Shown: positions 28,337 through 37,625, numbered from the stretch's first letter. The stretch is DNA of 64,000 nucleotides from Kangiellaceae bacterium (GCA_013373015.1 JABXIQ010000012.1:1-64000), one strand, 5' to 3'. Numbers and translations are program-made. Notes: a model not told the origin generated them from the sequence alone.

Positions 28337-29188
28337 ATGTTAAAGCAAATATCAAAAGTCATAGCCTTGTCCAGTTTATTACTAACGTCATCATATTTAT
28401 TAGCTGAATCTGACAAAAATCATTCACAAAATGAATCCATTAAAATTATGGTTATTGGGCTTGAGCACTTTGCTAATCCTGGACAAGACTTGATAAACAA
28501 AGAGGTTGAGAGTGTTTTAACGCCTCAAAAGCAAAAAGAGTTGCAAGATATTGCTGATAATTTAATGCGTTTCAAACCAACATTGGTTGCAGTAGAAGAA
28601 CAAGCTAAAGAGCCTGAATATATTGCCAAAGATTACCAGAAATTTAGCAAGTCTTATTTGTTGAAAGAGCCTAATGAAACGGTTCAAATTGGTTATAGGT
28701 TAGCCAATATGGCTGGTTTAACCAATGTTTATGGTATTGATGAGCAGCCATCAGACGGTGAACCTGATTATTTTCCAATGGATAAGTTTTTTAAGCATTT
28801 AGCTGATACGGGTCAGCAAGAGAAATTTACTGCTGCATTTGAGCAAATAAAGCATGGCTTGGATGAGTTCTTCGCAAGTTACGAAGATAATAGTTTAGGA
28901 GAATATTTGGCAGCTCTTAACACTAAGGGAAGTCCTGTAATTTCCATAGCTTTTTATTTGGAAATGTTGAAGTATGATCAAGGCGAAAAGCAGCCAGGAG
29001 CTGAAATCTTCGGGTATTATATGATGCGTAATACCAAAATTGCTTCAAAACTTCTTGATGTCGCTAAACCTGGCGATAGAGTTGTAGTTGTTTATGGGGC
29101 AGGGCATAAGGCTTGGTTGGATTTTATATTCAGTAATATGGATGGTGTTGAGTTGGTTGATCCTGTTGCTTATCTTACTGCTAATTAG
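28337..29188 (+). CDS. Exported DUF5694 (TIKI/ChaN-like) protein
   Basis: A 283-aa protein with a signal peptide (cleavage near LLAE, ~residue 23). The family pattern GLEHFANPGQDL near the N-terminus, LVAVEEQ, YRLANMAGLTNVYGIDEQ, and the late VVYGAGHKAWL match DUF5694, distantly related to TraB/TIKI/ChaN proteins with paired metal-binding His/Glu motifs. Function is unknown; proteolysis has been shown for TIKI itself, not for this group. GAAGGA precedes the ATG. It follows the M19 gene with a 157-bp gap. Confidence 0.75.
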   Translation: MLKQISKVIALSSLLLTSSYLLAESDKNHSQNESIKIMVIGLEHFANPGQDLINKEVESVLTPQKQKELQDIADNLMRFKPTLVAVEEQAKEPEYIAKDYQKFSKSYLLKEPNETVQIGYRLANMAGLTNVYGIDEQPSDGEPDYFPMDKFFKHLADTGQQEKFTAAFEQIKHGLDEFFASYEDNSLGEYLAALNTKGSPVISIAFYLEMLKYDQGEKQPGAEIFGYYMMRNTKIASKLLDVAKPGDRVVVVYGAGHKAWLDFIFSNMDGVELVDPVAYLTAN

Positions 29189-29203
29189 CGCTGTAATTTG
29201 TAA

Positions 29204-30115
29204 TTATATGTGCTCTTCAATACTTAACATTAATTTGCTTTGGAATGAATGTTGCTGCTGAGTGACTGGATCTTTGAAGTCTAATGATTGTGCCAATAGT
29301 TGCAGCGGCTGATCAAAGTTATCTTCTGATTTGGGTAAAAGAGTTGGATAAAACTTGTCGTTTAGAATTGGATAACCAATTGATTGCATATGCACTCTAA
29401 GCTGATGAGTTTTACCGGTTATTGGCTGTAATTCAAAAAGTGATAAATGCTCACTTTGTTTGATGCAACGAATCTTTGAATGAGCATTGTAATCTTTGCT
29501 ACTAGCTTGTTTATCAATGCTCATTACAAAACTTGGATCGGATTTGATCATCCGATTGTTTATTTCCCATTGTTTACCTATCAATTGAATATTATTAGGT
29601 GTTTTTGCAATGGCTTGGTAAGTCTTAGTAATTGTTTTATTAGCAAATAGCGCGTGATAGTACGCGCGTGTTTGTGAGTTAATTGAAAACATCACCAGTC
29701 CCGCTGTTTCACGATCGAGCCTATGCAAAGCTTGTAATTCATCAATTCCTGTTTCTTTTCTTAATCGATTCTGTAAACATTCATTGACGAAAGCTCCGCT
29801 TTCATTAACAGGAAGAAAGTGTGGTTTATCGGCAATGAGAATGTGTTCATTTTGATAAATAAGATTGTGCTCAAAAGGAATTACAGGTTCTTTTTTCACT
29901 TCACGATAGTAAAAAACCGCTGCTTGGGGCCGATAAGGTGTATCCAGTTTAATGAAAGTTCCATCTTGCCAATGAACTTTGTCATCAAGAATACGTTGAT
30001 GCCATATCGCTTTATCGATTCCTTGAAATTTGTCGATTAAATAATCCAAAACCGTAGTCCAGCCATGATTCTCTTGCGGCAGATAAACTTTGGATGGGTA
30101 CTTGGAAATGGTCAT
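29204..30115 (-). CDS. RluA-family RNA pseudouridine synthase
   Basis: A 303-aa cytoplasmic protein. The catalytic motif LHRLDRETAGLVMFS carries Asp134, and GKTHQLRVHMQSIGYPILND is the family C-terminal signature. There is no N-terminal S4 domain in the usual form; the first ~80 residues resemble the extended N-terminus of RluA-like proteins such as the C-terminal half of RluA/TruC relatives. The RNA target (rRNA or tRNA position) cannot be assigned by reading. Confidence 0.9.
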   Translation of the reverse strand: MTISKYPSKVYLPQENHGWTTVLDYLIDKFQGIDKAIWHQRILDDKVHWQDGTFIKLDTPYRPQAAVFYYREVKKEPVIPFEHNLIYQNEHILIADKPHFLPVNESGAFVNECLQNRLRKETGIDELQALHRLDRETAGLVMFSINSQTRAYYHALFANKTITKTYQAIAKTPNNIQLIGKQWEINNRMIKSDPSFVMSIDKQASSKDYNAHSKIRCIKQSEHLSLFELQPITGKTHQLRVHMQSIGYPILNDKFYPTLLPKSEDNFDQPLQLLAQSLDFKDPVTQQQHSFQSKLMLSIEEHI

Positions 30116-30290
30116 TTTTTTCTATATGTGATAGAGAGTGTCGATAAATATTATAGCAGTATAAATTAAACTAACTCTAAAGATTATTAGCTTTAAGACG
30201 CTTTAAACTGTAAGGTGGTATAACTTAGCGTAGCGAATGCTATTTCGACTTGTTGCGTATAATTGATTAATGCAATGGTTATGAATAAGT

Positions 30291-30947
30291 ATGAGCAAAT
30301 TTCGAGTTCGCTATCAAACTTTCGAGATCGATGATCTCGATATTCATGTACGTAGTCTGCGTGATAATCAGCAATTCTTTGACCAAGATAAAATAGCTGA
30401 GAGCTTAGGGATATCATCTGCCCAATGGCCTATATTTGGAATAGTATGGGCTTCTGGGGAGGTTTTGGCGCGTTTAATGGCTCGGCAGGATATTGTTGGA
30501 AAAAGAATTTTAGAGGTCGGGTGCGGCCTTGGTCTAGCTAGCTTGGTGTTAAATGAGCGTTCGGCTGACATTACTGCTACTGATTATCATCCAGAAGTAG
30601 AGGCTTTCCTTAAAATTAATGTCTCTTTAAACTCTGGTGATGAAATTCCTTTTAAGCAATCTGATTGGCATGATTTAGATACGGGGTTAGGCAAATTTGA
30701 TTTAGTTATTGGTAGTGATTTACTGTATGAAGTTGAACATATTGAATTATTGTCACAATTTATAGAGTTACACGCTAAGTCAGAGTGCGAAGTAATAGTG
30801 GTAGATCCTGGGCGAGGTAATCATGCCAAATTTAGCAAAGCCATGGTGAAACTTGGTTTTGAACATAGCCAGCGTAAGTTAGATCAGGAAGAGCAGTCTC
30901 ATACAGATTTTAAAGGGCGGATATTGAGTTACATCCGTAAGCTTTAA
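30291..30947 (+). CDS. Methyltransferase of the METTL21/Nnt1-like family
   Basis: A 218-aa SAM-dependent enzyme. Motif I is LEVGCGLGLASLV (from residue 74), the acidic end of beta-2 is ATDYHPEV, and the post-II segment GSDLLYEVEH resembles the D-x-x-Y motif of Methyltransf_16 enzymes, which mostly methylate protein lysines. The substrate is unknown. The gene overlaps its convergent neighbour by 4 bp at the stop codons. Confidence 0.8.
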   Translation: MSKFRVRYQTFEIDDLDIHVRSLRDNQQFFDQDKIAESLGISSAQWPIFGIVWASGEVLARLMARQDIVGKRILEVGCGLGLASLVLNERSADITATDYHPEVEAFLKINVSLNSGDEIPFKQSDWHDLDTGLGKFDLVIGSDLLYEVEHIELLSQFIELHAKSECEVIVVDPGRGNHAKFSKAMVKLGFEHSQRKLDQEEQSHTDFKGRILSYIRKL

Positions 30948-32224
30948 TTGGTTTTTTCTTTGAGCCAATCTTTCATTTGATACCACCAATAGCTCAATTG
31001 TGCTGCGGCTGGGCCAAATACTCCGCCATTCCATGGTAATCCCCAAGGTTGGAATTGTTTGTAGGTATCTCCTTTGCCCGAGATGGCTTCAGCTAAGATT
31101 TCACCTGCGGCAGTGGTTGGTGCAACACCATGACCACCAAAGCCAATACCGTACCAAACACCAGGTGCGATCTCGCCAATTTGTGCCATTTGATGGCGAG
31201 CGTAGGCCATCCAGCCTTGCCAGTCGTATTCAACCTTGATGCCTTCCAATTCAGGGAATACTTTGAGCAAATCTTTTTTTAACAAGTGATCAAGATTTTT
31301 TGGCTTATTTGTATTGGCATGAATACGACCACCCCAAAGAATACGTGTGTCTTTCAAAGGGCGGTAATAATCGAATGCAAAGCGCGTATCGTAAATGGCG
31401 GCATTGGTATTAATAAAATCTTTTAAGCGTGCACCAAGCGGCTCAGTGGCCATAACGTAGGTTGCAATGGGCAAGATGGAGCGTGAAATTGGCTTAAAGA
31501 TATCGCCTAAGTATCCGCCGCCAGAAACTACAATATTCTTTGCTTTAATGATGCCATGTGAGGTTTTGACGATTTTTGTCGCAGATTGATAGTCAATATC
31601 TACAACGGTGCAGTCTTCAAAAATTTGGCCGCCTTGTTTTATGATTTCGCTGGCAATCCCTAATGCGTAATTCAAGGGGTGGAAGTGCATGGCGTTTGGT
31701 TCGAACAAGCCACCATAATAGCGTTCACTATTGATATGTTGTTTTAACTCCTCGGGCGAAATATAGCTCCATTCAACGCCCATCTTATCGCGCATAAAGG
31801 CTTGTTCGCTATGTAGTAATTGTTGGTCTTTAAACCAATTAGCCCAGATCACACCTTCATCAACGAGGTCACAATCAATTTCATACTGCTTTACACGATA
31901 GCGAATTAAGTCCACCGCAGCTTTGGTTAGTTGGTATAAATCATGAGCCTTCTGCTCACCCACTTGTTTCACCAAAGCTCTTGGTCCTAACGAATAGCCC
32001 CCAAACACAAAACCACCATTGCGGCCAGAACAACCCCAACCAACTTTGTGCTTTTCAACAATCGCAATACTGTTATGACCACGCTCGATCAGGCCTAAAG
32101 CCGTCATTAAACCTGCGTAACCAGCGCCAACAATACAAGTTTCAACTTCTAAATTGTTAGGAGGCTCACTAGGTTCAAGTTGATAATTGGTTGTTGCAGC
32201 GTAGTAACTTTTGGGGTAATCCAT
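30944..32224 (-). CDS. FAD-dependent amine/amino-acid oxidase (DAO family, PuuB-like)
   Basis: A 426-aa protein. The dinucleotide-binding GAGYAG is at 33-38 (CIVGAGYAGLMTALGL), followed by GWGCSGRNGGFVFGGYS, a hallmark of the DadA/gamma-glutamylputrescine oxidase/glycine oxidase group, and a C-terminal GFGGHGVAPTTAAGEILAE FAD-contact segment. The substrate (a secondary amine such as gamma-glutamylputrescine, or an amino acid) is not determinable. No puu neighbours are present. It is divergent from the 183/728-aa operon. Confidence 0.88.
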   Translation of the reverse strand: MDYPKSYYAATTNYQLEPSEPPNNLEVETCIVGAGYAGLMTALGLIERGHNSIAIVEKHKVGWGCSGRNGGFVFGGYSLGPRALVKQVGEQKAHDLYQLTKAAVDLIRYRVKQYEIDCDLVDEGVIWANWFKDQQLLHSEQAFMRDKMGVEWSYISPEELKQHINSERYYGGLFEPNAMHFHPLNYALGIASEIIKQGGQIFEDCTVVDIDYQSATKIVKTSHGIIKAKNIVVSGGGYLGDIFKPISRSILPIATYVMATEPLGARLKDFINTNAAIYDTRFAFDYYRPLKDTRILWGGRIHANTNKPKNLDHLLKKDLLKVFPELEGIKVEYDWQGWMAYARHQMAQIGEIAPGVWYGIGFGGHGVAPTTAAGEILAEAISGKGDTYKQFQPWGLPWNGGVFGPAAAQLSYWWYQMKDWLKEKTN

Positions 32225-32454
32225 ATCAATTTATAATTAATAAATAATTTGAAGAGATTATCACTTTTATTTTTTTTGATAAACCATTAAAAAGAGTTAT
32301 TAATCAATAAGTTTTGTTTCTATCCTATAAAACACTTTAAAATCTTTGCAAATTTGCATTGACACAGTTCCTTTTTTATTGGTTTTATATATGCTAGTGT
32401 TTTTTTTGCAGAAAAGTTCTGCTACAAGGAAACGCAATAAAGGAGTATTGCAAT

Positions 32455-33006
32455 ATGGAGAAAAAACGAAGTGCCGCTTCGTCCGCAGTTTATGGCACTT
32501 TAAAAAATGTGGAAACATCACGAGCTGTTCAAGTTCGACCTGTTCAAGCAAATATACCTCAAGAGCTATCAGCTAATATCAACATCAGGGTGGTTCCTGG
32601 GCGTGACTTTGAGTTTTATCCTATTAAGAAAAAGTGTAAATCTAGGACTGGCGTAGAAAAAAAAGTTGCCGAATCTTTAGATTTACCTGTTTCATTAAGA
32701 GATAAACTTAAGTCAGTCAACAAGCAAGTGATTGATTGGCTAGCTGAAGATCAGGCTAATACAAAGTTGTTTCTAGCCCAGCCAGTGGTTGCACTTGCTA
32801 AAGCTGGCGTTGAGTTAACACGAGTTGAGCAAAAGCATCTTTTAAGAACTCATCAGGAGGTCAATGATGCAATGGTTGTTGCACCGGGTGTGAATGTAGA
32901 ATTGCTGGATACCAAAGTATATAAGCGTGGAAAAATAGGAAAAATCAAACCAACCAAACCCAATAGTGATCAGGATGATCACTCTGTTGGATGTGCAAAG
33001 GAGTAG
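32455..33006 (+). CDS. Unrecognised 183-aa protein, first gene of the P47-like operon
   Basis: I do not recognise this family with confidence. There is no signal peptide or membrane helix. Residues 1-45 are low-complexity and polar. The middle holds a basic Cys-containing patch (PIKKKCKSRTGVEKK), then VIDWLAEDQANTKLFLAQPV, ALAKAGVELTRVEQKHL and a C-terminal Lys-rich tail ending near HSVGCAKE. The D-x(n)-LFLAQPVVALAKAGVEL stretch faintly recalls precursor proteins of the nitrile-hydratase-leader type, a weak impression only. A strong Shine-Dalgarno (AAAGGAG) precedes the ATG. The next gene's Shine-Dalgarno overlaps this stop, so the two are coupled. Confidence 0.75.
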   Translation: MEKKRSAASSAVYGTLKNVETSRAVQVRPVQANIPQELSANINIRVVPGRDFEFYPIKKKCKSRTGVEKKVAESLDLPVSLRDKLKSVNKQVIDWLAEDQANTKLFLAQPVVALAKAGVELTRVEQKHLLRTHQEVNDAMVVAPGVNVELLDTKVYKRGKIGKIKPTKPNSDQDDHSVGCAKE

Positions 33007-33012
33007 CAAATT

Positions 33013-35199
33013 ATGGGTTTAGATAGAACTGCGGGATTTGATATGCTGGTGCAAATCTCTGAAAATGAAATTAATAACCAGTTAGCTACTGCTTTCTTAG
33101 CAGGTGACATTATTCCTCCTTCGATGGTGGTGCCTATTAATACGGGAGGCGTAAGCGGTAATGCGGATATTATTTTTAATACTCCTATTGCTGATTTAGA
33201 CCGACCTAGAGCTCAAATGGGCATTACTATTCCGTTTGCAAATTCGCAGCTTGATATTACTACGCCATTGTCCATTACCTTATCGCCATTAGGAGGAACT
33301 ATTACTATTGTTGATAGTATCGGTATGGTTACAGAGGGTTCTACTCAAATCTGTCGTATGGACTTTACTTCTGGAGCGCCAACGGTAAATGTTGATTTTG
33401 ATGCTGCTTCCGAAGTACTACTTGGGCCTTTGCTGGCTGCTGCGGGTTTAACTATTGCCCAAGCTCAGAATATGATGGCAGGTGTTGTGCTTAATGAATT
33501 GCAAACCAACATCCGTGAAATTGATTTAACGCCACCTATTGGGGTTTTTGATGATACCGATACGACACAACCTTTCGATATAAATGTGACTACAGTTAAT
33601 GACACCAGTGCTGCAGACAGAGACTGTATTACGTTTGGTGTAAGAATGATGAGTGATGGAGGGGGTAATATTAACAATATCACTAGCAGCATGATTCCTC
33701 CTGGTGGTCAGTCGTTAGTTATGATGAGTAACTTCTGGCTGTTAGCAAGGGTCATGCGGCCCAGAATCGCTACATCATTGGGACGACCTGTAACAGATTT
33801 TGATACACCACTACGTTTAAATCGCTCGATTCCAGCTCCTGGGGGGCAAGGACGATTACGTGCTTTAGAAGCTAGGGTGATTGGTAATCGAATTGCGGTT
33901 ACAGGAAGGGCTACTGATTCTGGTACTGGTTGGTCGGCTGAGTCAAACTTTACATTTTTTATTGATATTGGGTTATCTGGCGGTGCAATAACTGTAACTG
34001 CTACTACGCCGAGTGTTGATACAGATGTCGATCTGGAGTGGTGGGTTTGGTTAGCTTCGCTTGGTTTAGGGGCATTGTTCGGTGGAATTGTCGGAGCTAT
34101 TGTCGCGGCAATTGTATTAGCTATAGTAGAAGCGGTTGCAGAGGGTATTGCAAACGGCTTGATCACGGATGGTATTACAGGTGCTTTAGGCTCTTTACCA
34201 GCGATACCTTTGGGGCCTATTGGCGGTGGGTTAACATTGGATAATATTATTTTGGACGATTTAGAACTTCGTTCTTCCATTGTCCATTCACTTTCTGTGC
34301 CCATTAAAACTCAAGGCAGTTTCCGCTCGAATAATAATTTTGCTTTAGACTTAGATACTGGAGTAATTAGCAGTAACACTCGTGTTAGCTCCGATTTGGT
34401 TTGGCTTGCAAATCAACGCTTAGAAGCTCATGCATCAGCAGGTTTGACAACCACAGGTGTTTCTTATCGATCTCTCACTCCTGTTCAAGTGTCTAGAATG
34501 CCTTTAACGTCGTCATATTTGCCTTTAGCTGCAATACCATTTACGTTCCCGCCATCGCATTGGTTCTTGCCGCATAACGAAGTGGTATTTGGGGTAAAAA
34601 CAAGTGAAGGCCGCTTTGCTAAAGTGAGAGCTTGGCGCGATTTAACTGATGGCGGTGAATTGAATATTGACTGGATTACTTTCGATACGGCAGTTGCTTC
34701 TCTTGATATCGCTACTCGTTGGAGAGTTCTGGAGCGTGGAGAGGTCACTGAATATATCACTGATGATTGCTCATTTTGTCGTTCATCACCTGTGAGTCGC
34801 TGTGGGATCTTTGAAGCATGGCCAAGACTAATGGCCTTCCCTGTGGATATGGAGTGGTGTCTCTGTGGACATGTTTTGGAAGACGAGCATGGTGAAATTG
34901 AATATGAATCTGGAACAATTTCATATAAAAAAGTAGGTCGTAGATTGTATCTAGAAACTGAGTTAGGTCAGGATTTCAAATGCGAATTATGCGTTAGTGC
35001 TATAGATGCCAGAGGCAGGGAACTGTTTACTTGTATTGAAATTAATCAACCTGGGATTGATGAGCAGTGCAGAAAATGTAGTGACAAAGCTCCTCAATAC
35101 GATATTAATTTCCTTGATGTTAAGCCTGAGCTTGCTCAATGGCGAAAGTTAATACCTTATAAAATTGCCGAACAGCAAGAGGAGGATGTTATTTATTGA
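33013..35199 (+). CDS. 728-aa candidate TULIP/P47-like protein with hydrophobic segment and CxxC cluster
   Basis: No signal peptide. The start AGFDMLVQISENEINNQL is reminiscent of TULIP-fold proteins of the clostridial P47/OrfX type, where a Trp/Phe-Asp-Val/Met strand leads into an Asn-rich helix; this is inference. Beta-rich regions surround a long Gly/Ala/Ile/Val segment (~residues 341-385: WWVWLASLGLGALFGG, then GAIVAAIVLAIVEAVAEG) that could insert into a membrane. The C-terminal ~150 residues contain Cys at 586, 589, 597, 616, 618, 657, 660, 674, 686 and 689, including three CxxC pairs, like a metal-binding module. AAAGGAG overlaps the previous stop. It ends at a perfect terminator. Confidence 0.8.
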   Translation: MGLDRTAGFDMLVQISENEINNQLATAFLAGDIIPPSMVVPINTGGVSGNADIIFNTPIADLDRPRAQMGITIPFANSQLDITTPLSITLSPLGGTITIVDSIGMVTEGSTQICRMDFTSGAPTVNVDFDAASEVLLGPLLAAAGLTIAQAQNMMAGVVLNELQTNIREIDLTPPIGVFDDTDTTQPFDINVTTVNDTSAADRDCITFGVRMMSDGGGNINNITSSMIPPGGQSLVMMSNFWLLARVMRPRIATSLGRPVTDFDTPLRLNRSIPAPGGQGRLRALEARVIGNRIAVTGRATDSGTGWSAESNFTFFIDIGLSGGAITVTATTPSVDTDVDLEWWVWLASLGLGALFGGIVGAIVAAIVLAIVEAVAEGIANGLITDGITGALGSLPAIPLGPIGGGLTLDNIILDDLELRSSIVHSLSVPIKTQGSFRSNNNFALDLDTGVISSNTRVSSDLVWLANQRLEAHASAGLTTTGVSYRSLTPVQVSRMPLTSSYLPLAAIPFTFPPSHWFLPHNEVVFGVKTSEGRFAKVRAWRDLTDGGELNIDWITFDTAVASLDIATRWRVLERGEVTEYITDDCSFCRSSPVSRCGIFEAWPRLMAFPVDMEWCLCGHVLEDEHGEIEYESGTISYKKVGRRLYLETELGQDFKCELCVSAIDARGRELFTCIEINQPGIDEQCRKCSDKAPQYDINFLDVKPELAQWRKLIPYKIAEQQEEDVIY

Positions 35200-35207
35200 G
35201 TTTAACC

Positions 35208-35241
35208 AAATAAAAAGCCAGCAGATGCTGGCTTTTTATTT
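35208..35241. terminator. Bidirectional terminator between convergent genes
   Basis: AAATAAAAAGCCAGCA-GA-TGCTGGCTTTTTATTT, a perfect 16-bp palindrome serving the 728-aa gene. It overlaps the stop codon of the minus-strand gene ending at 35240. Confidence 0.88.
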
Positions 35242-35638
35242 AGAACTTTGAAATGGAACCTAAGTGATGTAAAGCTCGACAGCTATAAATAAGTGTTACA
35301 TCAAAGTTATTTGTCCCAATTCCATTGTTTAGGTCAACGGCTGAAATAACATCTACGTTTAAGCTAGTTACCGAGTGGTAATAAGATGAACCGTAAGGAG
35401 GATATTGACCGTTATCAATATTAGGGATTAATGTTTTACATTTATTCTTGGCAAGATTTTCTAGGCTGGCTCCGTTGATACAAGTTGCTAAACTGAAGCT
35501 GCCACAGTCAATGGTCATTGTGCTATTTGTTGCATAATAATAATAGGGATCATTATGTGAACCATGATTGTACTCGTCGGCGTAGGCTGCAGATGAAATA
35601 CCAAAAGCGAGAATTAATAGACTAAGTATATTTTTCAT
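35240..35638 (-). CDS. Small exported Cys-containing protein, family unknown
   Basis: A 132-aa protein with a signal peptide (cleavage after AYA, ~residue 20). The mature part starts His/Tyr-rich (DEYNHGSHNDPYYYY) and has four Cys: CGSFSLATC, NKC and IYSC. Its end is a beta-like FDVTLIYSC strand. No family recognised. It partly resembles the exported protein at 37640-38137 (CG-F start, Cys-x-x-Leu, Asn/Gly/Pro-rich middle, FD-hydrophobic end), so the two may be paralogues flanking the TPR sensor. Confidence 0.7.
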   Translation of the reverse strand: MKNILSLLILAFGISSAAYADEYNHGSHNDPYYYYATNSTMTIDCGSFSLATCINGASLENLAKNKCKTLIPNIDNGQYPPYGSSYYHSVTSLNVDVISAVDLNNGIGTNNFDVTLIYSCRALHHLGSISKF

Positions 35639-35864
35639 AGATACCTCAAAGTTAACGTTATTGATAATTAAAACCGAGGGTATGCTAGTTAATTTTTAAC
35701 AAGTGGCCTACTAAAACTAGGGGCAAAAAAGGGGTTACAAATGATATCCAATAAAATCATATGGTTAGGTTAGGTTATTTTGACACTTTACCTGTTTTTA
35801 CCCACTACTTATGTTTCTAAAATATATGATCCCTGTTAATATCCGTTAAAAAAGAGGGGGGCTC

Positions 35865-37625
35865 ATGCGCTTAATTGTCCTTTTAGCTTTGGTAGGCTTA
35901 GCTTTTTCGATTAAAGTTTATGGAAATCAACTAAAGTGTAAGGATGCTTCAATTCAAGAAACTGTTGCTAATGCAATTCAGGTTTGTACTACTGAGTTAG
36001 TTCAGGCTGATCCAAAGCAATTAAATTATTCAAATATATTGTTAGAGCTAGCAAAACTAGAGCATAGGGCGGCTAATTATGATCTGCTTATTTATTATGT
36101 TGCTAAATTAGAAGCCAGTGAGCATTATCTTTCAACGATTGAACTGCAGTATGAAAGACATCGTTTGATGGGGCAATTGTATTATCATCAATTACAATAT
36201 ATGCAGTCACAAAGTTATTTTGAGTCAGCTTTAGCAATTGCTGACAAGGAGTCTAATATAGAGTGGTTAGCAAAAAGTAATAATGATTTAGGTTTGGCTC
36301 ATTATAGACAAGAGCAGTATAAAAAAGCTCTTCTACATTATAAGGAAAGTCTTTTTTATAAAGAAAAAATTGGTGATCTTTATTTAATAGCTACCACACT
36401 TAAAAATATAGCTTTACTGAATAAAACAGTAGGGGATTATCCTTCTTCAGTACAATATTATGAAAGTTCATTAAAAAAGTTTTTAGAGTATCAAGAAAGC
36501 TTTCCTGAAGATAATAGAGTTAATAATTCGCTGTCGCATCTCTATGAGGATATGATTATTATTTATTCAATCATAGGTGATAAAACTAACTATAAAAAGT
36601 TTTTAGACAGACTTTTAGATAGTATGGCTACGAAACAATCCTATAAAGAGAAGGTTAGGGCTTTGAAGAATGTTGCTTTGGCTCGGATTGACTCTAAAGA
36701 ATTTGAAAAGGTTAAGGTTCTTTTGCCTGAACTAGAGAGGATGAATACAGATCTGCAATTCCAAGGTGAGGTTCATTATATCAAAGGAAAGCTAGCTATT
36801 GCGGATATGGATTATGCCAAAGCAAAAGACTTTTATATTTTAGCATTAAATGAATTGCTATCTGATCATAATGATCAGCTGTTAGTTAGCCTTTACCAAG
36901 AGTTATATCTTATAGCTGAAGAAATGTCTCTTTACAGTGAAGCACTTTCTTATTTAGGGCAACTTTTAGTGCATAAAGAGCATGTTCTGAAGCTCCAATA
37001 TCAATCTGATATTGGCTTGGTAAAGGAGCAAATAGAAAAAGAAAGGTTTATGCGACAAGCCATTGAAAGTGAACTGGAAAATAGTGCTAAAGCTAACAAA
37101 ATCAAGCAATTAACCTATATTTCAATTATTGGACTATTAGCATTGCTGTTATTGTCTATAAGTTTTTTTATTCTTAGCACTAAAAGAAAACGAGAAAGAG
37201 AAAAATTACTCTTGTCAATAAAGGCGCATGAAGAAAAACTATTTCTTTTAAATTCAGAAAAAAGTACTAGTGTTGAAAATGAGAACATATCTGAGGACAG
37301 CTTTAGACAGATTTTAGTTGATTTGATGTTTGAGGCATGTACAGCTTGGGAGCAGAGTACAGGAACTAACTTAGTTGAATTGGCTGAAAAGAGTAAGATC
37401 TGGAAGGTTTCTATTGATTCTGGGCGCTTACGAACTCGTTCTCTTGATAAGTATTTGAATTTACATAAGTTACCAGCCAACCCTCGGTGGAAGAATGTTG
37501 TTAAAACTTGTCACTTTGTTTTGTCAGAGGAATGCTTGGATTTACAAAAAAGAAGCGTATTGGAAGATAAATTGGAAGATTTTATGGAACTGGTAAAAAA
37601 GCGCTCTATGGCCAGTAGCACATAG
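35865..37625 (+). CDS. Exported-TPR, single-TM sensor-like protein with cytoplasmic C-terminal domain
   Basis: A 586-aa protein with a signal peptide or N-terminal anchor (cleavage near VYG), TPR repeats from ~45 to 370 (for example AKSNNDLGLAHYRQEQYKKA and KNIALLNKTVGDYPSS), a transmembrane helix at ~422-443, a coiled coil (KRKREREKLLLSIKAHEEK), and a C-terminal domain (~475-580) with WKVSIDSGRLRTRSLDKYL and LPANPRWKNVVKTCHFVLSEEC. This layout (periplasmic TPR, TM, cytoplasmic domain) is that of a one-component membrane sensor. The C-terminal domain looks like a conserved regulatory module but I cannot name it. A long SD-like GAGGGGGG precedes the ATG. Confidence 0.75.
   Translation: MRLIVLLALVGLAFSIKVYGNQLKCKDASIQETVANAIQVCTTELVQADPKQLNYSNILLELAKLEHRAANYDLLIYYVAKLEASEHYLSTIELQYERHRLMGQLYYHQLQYMQSQSYFESALAIADKESNIEWLAKSNNDLGLAHYRQEQYKKALLHYKESLFYKEKIGDLYLIATTLKNIALLNKTVGDYPSSVQYYESSLKKFLEYQESFPEDNRVNNSLSHLYEDMIIIYSIIGDKTNYKKFLDRLLDSMATKQSYKEKVRALKNVALARIDSKEFEKVKVLLPELERMNTDLQFQGEVHYIKGKLAIADMDYAKAKDFYILALNELLSDHNDQLLVSLYQELYLIAEEMSLYSEALSYLGQLLVHKEHVLKLQYQSDIGLVKEQIEKERFMRQAIESELENSAKANKIKQLTYISIIGLLALLLLSISFFILSTKRKREREKLLLSIKAHEEKLFLLNSEKSTSVENENISEDSFRQILVDLMFEACTAWEQSTGTNLVELAEKSKIWKVSIDSGRLRTRSLDKYLNLHKLPANPRWKNVVKTCHFVLSEECLDLQKRSVLEDKLEDFMELVKKRSMASST

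Noticed and set aside
32341-32400. sigma70 promoter before the 183-aa gene (TTGACA at 32359)
   Set aside because: The -35 is perfect but no -10 at acceptable spacing is convincing; left as possible only.
32346-32576. Plus-strand ORF overlapping the start of the 183-aa gene
   Set aside because: The 183-aa frame has a much better Shine-Dalgarno and coupling; this frame lies mostly in the promoter region.
33708-34304. 198-codon minus-strand ORF inside the 728-aa gene
   Set aside because: Mirrors the Gly/Ala-rich hydrophobic segment in antisense, giving Pro/Ala/Thr-rich sequence; no start signals.
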